A DNA stretch of 8,680 bases from Treponema sp. UBA4232 (lineage in GTDB: Bacteria; Spirochaetota; Spirochaetia; Treponematales; Treponemataceae), in contig DGXM01000030.1 of the NCBI GenBank assembly GCA_002396325.1, forward strand, positions 1-8,680. Direction: 5' to 3'. The notes under the pieces were generated by a model. The model was not told the origin of the DNA. It searched no databases and saw nothing but the letters and a program-made list of their open reading frames with translations. The number at the start of each line of letters is the position of its first letter. The stretch's first letter is position 1. A program made the position numbers and the translations under genes. Shown here piece by piece: positions 1 to 6,275 of the stretch.

Positions 1-294
1 GAAAGACTTTTCGAACCGCTTTGGCTTGATGAAGAAAATCCCGCACCGACGGAATACAAAAAAATTCTGCGCCTCACAAACATTGAATCAAAAGATTTTG
101 ATTTGCACGACCTTCTTGAGACGCTCCGCCCCATCTGCTTTTTCACGGAAGGCAAAGAAAATCTTTTCCGCGACCGCGACACATTGGTGAAAGAATTGCG
201 CAGGGCAGTCCCCACGCTTGATGAATATTATACAACACAGGAAAAACAGGATGACCACAGAGATTTGGCGTCCTCGGTAAAGGTGGTACTCTAA
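1..294 (+). CDS. C-terminal end of a CapD/FlaA1-type nucleotide-sugar 4,6-dehydratase (5' partial)
   Basis: Frame 1 is open from the window edge to a TAA at 292-294, giving the last 97 residues of a protein whose start lies upstream. The fragment begins ERLFEPLWLDEEN, then has PTEYKKILRL, and ends in a helical stretch up to VPTLDEYY. This matches the tail of CapD/FlaA1/WbpM-type short-chain dehydratases (GEKLYEEL..EEN..PT.H.KI, then a run ending near VP.Y). These enzymes make 4-keto-6-deoxy derivatives of UDP-GlcNAc or related nucleotide sugars. The NAD-binding Rossmann domain and catalytic residues are outside the window, so substrate and membrane anchoring cannot be judged. The next gene, a sugar aminotransferase, starts inside this stop codon (TAATG) and is the usual partner that aminates the 4-keto product. 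The family call rests on the short C-terminal signature and on context. Confidence 0.7.
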   Translation, partial: ERLFEPLWLDEENPAPTEYKKILRLTNIESKDFDLHDLLETLRPICFFTEGKENLFRDRDTLVKELRRAVPTLDEYYTTQEKQDDHRDLASSVKVVL

Positions 295-1469
295 TGGCAC
301 AGGAAATAAAAGTCCCTTTTTTCAAGGCATCTATTGGTGAGGAAGAAGAAAATGCCGTACTGCAGGTGATGCGCAGCGGATGGCTCACGACAGGAAAACA
401 GTCTCTTGCTTTTGAAAAGGAATTTGCAGAAAAGATTCAAGTACCCTACGCCCTCGCGGTAAACAGCAATACCAGCGGAATGATTCTTGCAATGGAAGCC
501 TGCGGTGTAAGGGAAGGAAAAGCCGTAATCACCACGCCCTACACTTTTGTCTCAACCGCCACAAGCGCACGTCATCTCGGTGCCGATGTTTATTTTGCCG
601 ATGTTGAAAAAAACAATTATTCAATCGACCCCGAATCAATAGAAAAAATCCTCGAAAGTCCGCGCGGAAAAAATGTGGCTGCAATCGTTCCGGTCCACAT
701 TGCGGGAAATGTATGCAATATGGAAGCAATTATGGATATTGCTAAAAAATACAATGTGCGCGTGATTGAAGATTGTGCCCACTCTTTCCCGAGCAAGACA
801 AAAATGGGATATGCAGGTGCCATTGGTGATGCGGGAGTTTTTTCATTCTACGTGACAAAAACAATGACAACAGGCGAAGGCGGAATGGTCACCACTAAAG
901 ATGAAAATCTTGCCCGCCGCATGACGATGATGCGTATGCACGGAATGGACCGCACAACCTGGGACCGCTACACTTCTCCGCGGGCCTCCTGGGTTTACGA
1001 CATTGTTGCCCCAGGATTCAAATTCAATCTGCCGGACATGCTTGCCGCTCTGGGAAGAGTCCAATTGAAAAAAGCAGATTTGTTCGACTCACAGCGCAAA
1101 GTCCACGTGGAAAAATACAACAGGGCATTTTCAAAAATGGACTTCGTGAAACTTCCGCCTACCGGAGATGGAAACGCATGGCATCTTTATTTAATGCGCC
1201 TTGATTTGACTCGCCTTACCTGCGACCGCGACACTTTTGCAAAAAGACTTCAGGAACTCGGTATTGGAATCAGTATGCATTTCATACCGCTTTTCCACTT
1301 CACATACTGGAAGGAACTGTACCCCGACTTCACTGCGGAAGCATTTCCGAATGCAGAAAAACAGTACAGCGAAACAATCTCAATTCCGCTTTGGCCCGAT
1401 ATGACAGATGAAATGACAGACTATGTGATAAGCTGCGTTGAGACTCTGGGCAGGGAGTATCATGCCTAG
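294..1469 (+). CDS. DegT/DnrJ/EryC1/StrS family PLP-dependent sugar aminotransferase
   Basis: This 391-residue protein has the usual length for fold-type I sugar aminotransferases, which transfer an amino group (typically from glutamate) to a keto-sugar nucleotide in the cytoplasm. Visible motifs: NSNTSGMILA near residue 57 (cofactor phosphate region); EDCAHSF at 159-165, with Asp160 as the expected PLP-ring aspartate; and FSFYVTKTMTTGEGGM at 183-198, with Lys189 as the Schiff-base lysine. The C-terminal HFIPLFHFTYW (329-339) is typical of the family. The ATG at 294 overlaps the upstream stop (TAATG) and has AGGTGG at 281-286 seven bases ahead. After a CapD-type dehydratase, the simplest reading is a two-step route to a 4-amino sugar, perhaps for a surface polysaccharide or protein glycan; this is inference. 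The exact sugar cannot be read from sequence. The 3' end overlaps the next gene by 8 bases. Confidence 0.93.
   Translation: MAQEIKVPFFKASIGEEEENAVLQVMRSGWLTTGKQSLAFEKEFAEKIQVPYALAVNSNTSGMILAMEACGVREGKAVITTPYTFVSTATSARHLGADVYFADVEKNNYSIDPESIEKILESPRGKNVAAIVPVHIAGNVCNMEAIMDIAKKYNVRVIEDCAHSFPSKTKMGYAGAIGDAGVFSFYVTKTMTTGEGGMVTTKDENLARRMTMMRMHGMDRTTWDRYTSPRASWVYDIVAPGFKFNLPDMLAALGRVQLKKADLFDSQRKVHVEKYNRAFSKMDFVKLPPTGDGNAWHLYLMRLDLTRLTCDRDTFAKRLQELGIGISMHFIPLFHFTYWKELYPDFTAEAFPNAEKQYSETISIPLWPDMTDEMTDYVISCVETLGREYHA
1452..1457 (+). promoter_or_regulatory. Ribosome binding site fixing the start of the large hydroxylase-like subunit
   Basis: AGGGAG lies four bases before the ATG at 1462, inside the last codons of the aminotransferase gene. 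It favours 1462 over an in-frame TTG at 1438, which would add eight residues with no similarity to the family. Confidence 0.7.
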
Positions 1470-3903
1470 AATAAAATCTCCTGAACAAAAAGAACCCGGC
1501 ACAAAAAAGATTTCCCGTCCTCAGGTGCAGGAAAAATACTACAGCGATCTTGACGGCAAATTCAAGGAGATTGAAAAAGATGAGCTTTTTGCCCTGATTA
1601 TCCGAAGCACCGTCAGTAAAGGACGCATAAAAAGCATCACTCACAAAAAATTTCCACCCGGATATTTTCTGTATACTGCGCGCGACATTCCGGGAAGCAG
1701 ATACATGGAAACAGATTTTGGAAAAGTGCCCATTTTCTGCGAAGGACAAATCGCTTATCTGGGGGAACCCATCGGAATCCTTGTCGGCCCTGATGAAAAC
1801 GTACTGAACAAACTTTCCGCATCAATAAACATCATTCTCGATTACACCACTACCGACGCGTATCTGAACGATCTTGCCAAGGAAGAAAAAATTCCTGTGC
1901 AGGTGAAAAAAACAAACAATCAGGATTTGGAAAAAATCTCAAGGCAGTTGATGGAAAGTGACGATGATTTTTTCAAATCGATTTTCACAAATCAAAATTA
2001 CAGCGACATCATCTCTTCAGAATCAGAACAGAACGAAAGCGAAAACACGTTTAATTCCGAAATAATCGTAAAACGCGTGGTGGAAAAAGGACCCTGTTTC
2101 AACAAAGACAAAAAAGGCAGAGTTGCAGGAATAGAGTCAGCACTTAAAAAGTCATATTATGTTCTTGAAAACGGATGGACATACAAACTGAACACACCGG
2201 CCTTCCGTGAACCAGCAGGCGCAATCTGTCAGTACAAAAATGAGATTCTTACAATCTATGCGCCATCTCTTTGGATAAGCAATCTGCGTCAGACACTGGC
2301 GGACACTCTTTCAATCAAACCGGAAAACATACAAATCAACAGAACCAGATCTCAAAACAAAGGTTCCAATTCCGTTTGGTATTCCACAATTATAACATGC
2401 CAAGTGGCACTTGCCGCTCTTCTTACGGGAAAATATGTGAAGCTGGTTTATTCTCCCGCCGAGCAGGAACGCTTCATGGACACGATGCTTCCGATTACAA
2501 TCATACACAAAACAGGAGCGGATGTAACAGGAAAAATCACAGCCATGCAGATTTTGATAGAAGTTGATGCAGGAGCATACAATCCATTCGCAAAAGAAAT
2601 TGTCGACCGTCTTGCAATAGCTTCCTACGGATGTTATTCCGCACAGAATTTGAGAATTTCCTCTATGGCGTTCACATCATCAAATCCACCCTCTTCAATT
2701 GACCTGCGGCTTTTGGATTCAGCGGCATTTTTTGCAATGGAAAATCAAATCAGCGAGCTGGGAAGAGTGCTGAACAAAACTCCTGTTGAAATACGAAAAA
2801 TAAATTTCGCAGAAGCAGACAAAAAAAGCACGCATCATCCTTTCATTTTCACAATCTCGGATCCCTGGGAAGTGATAGACCGACTTGCATACCAAAGTGA
2901 TTTCATAAGAAAATACAGCGCATACTACGTGAACAACCTGGTGTCCCAAAGCCGGGGTGAAAATCTCCTTCATGCGTCAGGAACCACAGTGCCCCTCCGT
3001 GGAATAGGTCTTGCCTGCGCATTCGAAGGTTCATGCTACTACGGTTCGCAGATGTTCAGGGACAGCGACCAGTCATTGGAAATCACCTGGGAAAAAGAAG
3101 ACTGCCTTGTGATTCACAGCCCTATAACATCCACATCTATAAAAAATCTCTGGAAAAAACAAGCCTCGGAAATTCTGGGAATCAGCGAGGACTCGGTTAA
3201 AATTGATTCGGAATTCTCAAATGAAAAAGAGCCCCTCATCCCGGACACTTTTTATTCAAACATAAGCGTGATGATGGAACTGCTCACCAAATGCTGTGAA
3301 CTGCTGAAAAGAAAAAAAGGCAAAAGCAAATTTCCAATCACCGTAAAAAAATCCATCACTGCCATGCAGAAAAAAGTCTGGAACCCGCAGAAATTTGAGG
3401 GAAGACCTTTCCACGGGTGTTCCTTCGGAGCCGCCACAATCGAAATTGAAATGGACCCCTGCACTTTCCGGGAGCATATAAGAGAAATGTATGTGGTCAT
3501 AAAAGGCGGGAAGATACTGAACGAACAGTCGGCAAAAAGTTCCATACGCCTTGCCATTCACAGGATTCTTGCCTCGCTTGTTGACAATGATGTGGTTGAA
3601 CTTGAAGACGTGCATATTGATTTTGAGGATACAAACGAAACTCCGTCTCAGATAGGTGAACTCATAAATCAGATGGTTCCGGCGGCATATTGTCAGGCTA
3701 TATCACAAGCTCTCGGACATCCGCTCAAAGAACTCACTCTCAAAACCGACAGTCTCTACAAAATGCTCTGCGACAAACAGATGATACAGGAAGCAATCGA
3801 AAAAAAGAAAAAAGAAATGCAGAAAGCTGCGGAAGAAAATGCGAAATCCGAAGCGGCAAAAGCGGAGACGAAAAAAAACGGCACAGAGGAGGGAAACAAA
3901 TAA
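1462..3903 (+). CDS. Divergent molybdenum-hydroxylase large subunit (xanthine dehydrogenase/quinoline oxidoreductase type) without clear pterin motifs
   Basis: The 813-residue product is organised like the Mo-binding subunit of xanthine dehydrogenase-type enzymes. Residues about 40-130 are the a/b hammerhead domain (YFLYTARDIPG at 68-78, YLGEPIGILVGPD at 99-111). FREPAGAICQY (248-258) opens the Mo-binding part, with ILTIYAPSLW, LTGKYVKLVYS and IEVDAGAYNPFA following the family pattern. GCSFGAATIEIEMDP (652-666) and IGELINQMVPAAYCQAISQALG (731-752) match the C-terminal half. Glu733 aligns with the catalytic Glu of the GxGEP motif. What is missing: the GGGFGGK loop (about 294-304 reads RTRSQNKGSNS), the RGFGxPQ loop (about 413-421 reads IDLRLLDSA) and the GQGxxT loop (about 553-563). 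There is a long acidic linker (150-235) and a Lys/Glu-rich tail (771-813). No signal peptide is seen. The fold and complex role are well supported. Molybdenum cofactor binding and substrate are uncertain; it may be an inactive or repurposed member. Confidence 0.85.
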   Translation: MPRIKSPEQKEPGTKKISRPQVQEKYYSDLDGKFKEIEKDELFALIIRSTVSKGRIKSITHKKFPPGYFLYTARDIPGSRYMETDFGKVPIFCEGQIAYLGEPIGILVGPDENVLNKLSASINIILDYTTTDAYLNDLAKEEKIPVQVKKTNNQDLEKISRQLMESDDDFFKSIFTNQNYSDIISSESEQNESENTFNSEIIVKRVVEKGPCFNKDKKGRVAGIESALKKSYYVLENGWTYKLNTPAFREPAGAICQYKNEILTIYAPSLWISNLRQTLADTLSIKPENIQINRTRSQNKGSNSVWYSTIITCQVALAALLTGKYVKLVYSPAEQERFMDTMLPITIIHKTGADVTGKITAMQILIEVDAGAYNPFAKEIVDRLAIASYGCYSAQNLRISSMAFTSSNPPSSIDLRLLDSAAFFAMENQISELGRVLNKTPVEIRKINFAEADKKSTHHPFIFTISDPWEVIDRLAYQSDFIRKYSAYYVNNLVSQSRGENLLHASGTTVPLRGIGLACAFEGSCYYGSQMFRDSDQSLEITWEKEDCLVIHSPITSTSIKNLWKKQASEILGISEDSVKIDSEFSNEKEPLIPDTFYSNISVMMELLTKCCELLKRKKGKSKFPITVKKSITAMQKKVWNPQKFEGRPFHGCSFGAATIEIEMDPCTFREHIREMYVVIKGGKILNEQSAKSSIRLAIHRILASLVDNDVVELEDVHIDFEDTNETPSQIGELINQMVPAAYCQAISQALGHPLKELTLKTDSLYKMLCDKQMIQEAIEKKKKEMQKAAEENAKSEAAKAETKKNGTEEGNK
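3873..3879 (+). other. Possible -1 frameshift slippery heptamer
   Basis: A-AAA-AAC sits in the correct phase for -1 slippage (zero-frame codons AAA AAA AAC) within an A8 run near the end of the large-subunit gene. The -1 frame is open from here through the start of the [2Fe-2S] gene, so slippage would fuse the two subunits. A weak GGAG lies five bases upstream. A-runs are common in these lysine-rich genes, so chance is the likelier explanation. Confidence 0.15.
3885..3893 (+). promoter_or_regulatory. Strong ribosome binding site of the [2Fe-2S] subunit gene
   Basis: AGAGGAGGG ends nine bases before the ATG at 3903, inside the last codons of the large subunit. It sets 3903 as the start rather than upstream in-frame codons. 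The early coding stretch TCCCCTT at 3910-3916 could pair imperfectly with GGAGGGA (3888-3894) and partly mask the site. Confidence 0.8.
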
Positions 3904-4394
3904 TGCAGATCCCCTTCACAATCAACGGAGCAAAAGACATAATAAAAGCGCCTCCGAATGAAAAACTCCTGACTCTGCTCAGACGGCGCCGACTTACAAG
4001 TGTAAAGCTTGGATGTACAAAAGGTTTCTGCGGAAACTGCATGGTTCTTCTTAACGGAAGACCTGTGCCCTCCTGCATAATCCCTGTAGGTCTGCTGCGG
4101 GACTGCGAAATTGAAACTCTGGAATATTTCATAAAAAACAATCCCGTCTACAATGATATTATGAGCGGTTTTCAAAAAGCCGGAATTCATCTTTGCGGTT
4201 ATTGCGATGCAGGAAAAATTTTCAGCACATACGAAATTATTTCCTCCGAAACAAAACCAGAAAGAGAATATATTTATGAAGTCATAAAACATTTGAATCC
4301 CTGCTGCACAGACCGTGACACACTTGCAAACGGCATTGAATTTGCGTGGGCAGCCAAAAAGAAGCGTGAGGGGAAAAAAGCCGATGGAAAATAA
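3903..4394 (+). CDS. [2Fe-2S] subunit of the hydroxylase-like complex (CoxS/XdhC type)
   Basis: This 163-residue protein has the usual length for the small electron-transfer subunit of molybdenum hydroxylases, which carries two [2Fe-2S] clusters between the active site and FAD. The N-terminal plant-ferredoxin-like cluster is intact: LGCTKGFCGNC with Cys38, Cys43 and Cys46, then Cys58 in PVPSC. The C-terminal helical domain has CGYC (Cys98, Cys101) as in QCGYCTPG, but the matching CxC of NLCRCTG is NPCCT here (Cys134-Cys135), one residue short. The glutamine before CGYC is Leu97. The end (151-163) is Lys-rich. The start is ATG 3903, which shares one base with the preceding stop (TAATG) and has a strong RBS; the frame is open further upstream but that part does not resemble the family. 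The gene overlaps the FAD gene by 11 bases. The subunit assignment is firm; whether the second cluster forms normally is open. Confidence 0.92.
   Translation: MQIPFTINGAKDIIKAPPNEKLLTLLRRRRLTSVKLGCTKGFCGNCMVLLNGRPVPSCIIPVGLLRDCEIETLEYFIKNNPVYNDIMSGFQKAGIHLCGYCDAGKIFSTYEIISSETKPEREYIYEVIKHLNPCCTDRDTLANGIEFAWAAKKKREGKKADGK
4368..4373 (+). promoter_or_regulatory. Ribosome binding site of the FAD subunit gene
   Basis: GAGGGG ends ten bases before the ATG at 4384, inside the 3' end of the [2Fe-2S] gene. It supports the 11-base overlap and excludes a TTG at 4315, which would add 23 residues unlike the family. Confidence 0.6.
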
Positions 4395-5223
4395 AAATCC
4401 AGATATATATGATCCAGGTGACACAAACGAACCCGTTCTCTTGACAAAGACCATAGACGACTTGTTCAATCACATTGGCAACAACCAGCGTCTTAAGATT
4501 TTAGGAGGCTGCACACGGGAAACAATGATTGACGGAAAGGCCGTAACCATACGTGGAATACCGGAACTCTGCACTGTTGAAAGACGCGAGCGGTTTATGG
4601 AATTCGGTGCAGGTGCCACTTTGAATAAAATCCTTGAGCTTGGAAAAAACAAAATTCCGCTCGTTCTGTATCAAGCAATAAAAACAATCGGCACACATTC
4701 GGTAAGAAACCTTGCAACGATCGGTGGAAACATTTGTGCACCGGGACAAAAACTCACTCTTTGGGCACCGCTTCTTGCACTCGACGCAAAACTGGAAATC
4801 AAGAAAAGCCCTCTGGATTCAAAGATAATCCCGATGTCGAAATTCACAGAAGTACCGCAGAAATCGATTCTCTCGAAAATTCGTGTTCCTCTGAGTGAAT
4901 GGAAAATGGAAATCTTCCAGAGAGTCGGACCATCATCTACAATAGCAGACACTTCAGCGAGTTTTGCATTTCTTGCAAATGTATCTCACGGAAAGATTGA
5001 TGTTGCAAGAGTCGTATTCGCAGGCATAGTTTTATTCCATCCGACCGATTTGGAAAACGAAATCATCGGTGAAAAAGTGCCCATCAAAAAAGACGACATC
5101 AACAGACTGATGAAGACGGCGGAAAAAACCTACGATGACCAGTTTTCAAATCTGAATGTCAATGCAATTTTGAAGACACAATTTTTGAATCTGCTGCGTG
5201 CCTGTCTTGAAAGACTAAGCTGA
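4384..5223 (+). CDS. FAD-binding medium subunit of the hydroxylase-like complex (CoxM/XdhB type)
   Basis: The 279-residue length is normal for the flavin subunit that passes electrons from the iron-sulfur clusters to the final acceptor. The PCMH-type FAD domain is clear: KILGGCTRE near 38-46 stands where the family has AGGTDL; FGAGATL is at 74-80; VRNLATIGGN (107-116) is the hallmark FAD loop; and LTLWAPLLALDA (124-135) follows. The aspartate that commonly precedes the LLAL stretch is Thr125 here. The C-terminal domain (about 175-277) has the family pattern, with ARVVFAGIVLFHPT and a following Glu-rich turn. The gene is last in the plus-strand operon; its TGA is 11 bases from the stop of convergent queA. 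It is the best conserved of the three subunits, so flavin binding is likely. The electron acceptor (NAD, quinone or another) cannot be told. Confidence 0.92.
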   Translation: MENKNPDIYDPGDTNEPVLLTKTIDDLFNHIGNNQRLKILGGCTRETMIDGKAVTIRGIPELCTVERRERFMEFGAGATLNKILELGKNKIPLVLYQAIKTIGTHSVRNLATIGGNICAPGQKLTLWAPLLALDAKLEIKKSPLDSKIIPMSKFTEVPQKSILSKIRVPLSEWKMEIFQRVGPSSTIADTSASFAFLANVSHGKIDVARVVFAGIVLFHPTDLENEIIGEKVPIKKDDINRLMKTAEKTYDDQFSNLNVNAILKTQFLNLLRACLERLS

Positions 5224-5234
5224 TATCAACGGCA

Positions 5235-6275
5235 TCACTTTATGAGCATTGCATCACCGTAAGAGAAGAAATGGTATTTTTCTTTTACGGCCTCGCTGTA
5301 TGCATTCAAAATATATTCTCGTGAAGCAAAAGCGGAAACCAGCATAATCAAAGTTGATTCGGGAGTGTGGAAATTCGTGAACATCTGATCAACAACTTTG
5401 AACTTGTAGCCTGGATACATAAAGATGTGAGTGCTTCCGGTTCCTCCATGAACAATTCCGTTTTCGTCCGCAGCACTTTCAAGCGTCCTGACCGAAGTGG
5501 TTCCAACGGCGAGAACAGGTCGCCCTTCTTTTTTTGCGAGATTTATTTTCTCAGCAACATCATAAGGCACGGTGTAGACTTCTTCGTGCATCTTGTGATC
5601 TTCAATCTGCTCGCTTCTTACAGGGAGAAATGTGCCGAGTCCCACGTGAAGCGTGATCCATTCAAGATCGATTTTCTTTTCTCGGAGACGGGCCAAAAGC
5701 GGTTCGGTGAAATGGAGTCCCGCAGTAGGACAGGCCGCGCTTCCGGTTTCCTTTGCGTAGATGGTCTGATAGCGTTCCGAGTCGATTTCAGTGTCTTCGC
5801 GTTTGATGTAAGGCGGAAGAGGGATGTGCCCGTTTCTTTCAAACCAGTCTTCATCAATCCTCTGGGAAAATTCTATGGTGCGGAATTCGGTGCCTGTGTC
5901 GCAGGGATTTTCTACTATCGTTCCTTCTGAGCCGTCGGAAAATCTGTACACCCCACCTACTTTCACCTTTTTTGCTCCGCGGACCATTGTGTTCCATCGG
6001 TTTCCTTCAGGTCCCATCTGATTCAAAAACATGAACTCCTGCTCACGGCCGGTTGCAACCTTTATTCCGTAACACCGGCTTCTTCTTACGCGGCTGTTGT
6101 TGAAAATCATCAGTGTGCCTTCTTCCACCAAATCAGGAAGAGATTCCATCATGTAATGCTGCACGGAACCGTTTGAACGCGACAAAAGCATGAGACGGTC
6201 GTCACCTCTTTTTCCGGCAGGTTTCTGAGCTATAAGTTCCTGTGGCAGGTCAAAATAAAAGTCGCTGGTCTTCAT
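5235..6275 (-). CDS. queA: S-adenosylmethionine:tRNA ribosyltransferase-isomerase QueA
   Basis: QueA moves the ribosyl part of S-adenosylmethionine onto preQ1 at the wobble base of GUN-anticodon tRNAs, giving epoxyqueuosine in the cytoplasm. At 346 residues it has standard length. Family blocks are present in order: MKTSDFYFDLPQELIAQKP at the N-terminus; GHIPLPPYI (149-157); ERYQTIYA and PTAGLHFT (167-190); HVGLGTFLPVR (210-220); HKMHEE (227-232); GTTSVRTLES (258-267); PGYKFKVVDQMFTNFH (288-303); and SYGDAMLI (338-345). Small deviations are NNSRV at 59-63, where NDTRV is usual, and Cys182 in the PTAGLHF block. The ATG at 6275 lies 26 bases inside the end of ruvB, with GAGGAA (6287-6292) eleven bases ahead, indicating coupling to ruvB. 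queA beside ruvAB is a common bacterial arrangement. Other queuosine genes are not in the window. Confidence 0.97.
   Translation of the reverse strand: MKTSDFYFDLPQELIAQKPAGKRGDDRLMLLSRSNGSVQHYMMESLPDLVEEGTLMIFNNSRVRRSRCYGIKVATGREQEFMFLNQMGPEGNRWNTMVRGAKKVKVGGVYRFSDGSEGTIVENPCDTGTEFRTIEFSQRIDEDWFERNGHIPLPPYIKREDTEIDSERYQTIYAKETGSAACPTAGLHFTEPLLARLREKKIDLEWITLHVGLGTFLPVRSEQIEDHKMHEEVYTVPYDVAEKINLAKKEGRPVLAVGTTSVRTLESAADENGIVHGGTGSTHIFMYPGYKFKVVDQMFTNFHTPESTLIMLVSAFASREYILNAYSEAVKEKYHFFSYGDAMLIK
5257..5290 (+). terminator. Candidate 3'-end hairpin of the plus-strand operon, inside queA
   Basis: Arms at 5257-5270 and 5277-5290 form an uninterrupted 14-bp stem with a 6-base loop (ATGGTA), 33 bases after the FAD-gene stop. 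Two pairs are G-U in plus-strand RNA and would become A-C mismatches in queA mRNA, so the structure favours the plus strand. No U-tract follows the stem, so this is not a classical intrinsic terminator. It could stabilise a 3' end or assist Rho. It also encodes the conserved KEKYHFFSYG of QueA and may be coincidental. Confidence 0.35.

Noticed and set aside
1330..1749. Minus-strand open frame of 139 codons
   Set aside because: It is antisense to the aminotransferase end and the large-subunit start, with no motifs.
1462..3903. Large subunit as a decayed pseudogene
   Set aside because: The frame is uninterrupted over 813 codons, the start has a good ribosome site, and the partner genes are intact and coupled, so loss of motifs looks like divergence rather than decay.
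3756..4469. Long minus-strand open frame (237 codons) opposite the large-subunit end and the [2Fe-2S] gene
   Set aside because: It lies wholly opposite genes with clear family motifs, is rich in Phe, Cys and Ser as expected from antisense of Lys/Glu-rich code, and has no recognisable domain.
5367..5930. Plus-strand open frame of 187 codons across queA
   Set aside because: It is the antisense of a well conserved QueA and shows no family features.
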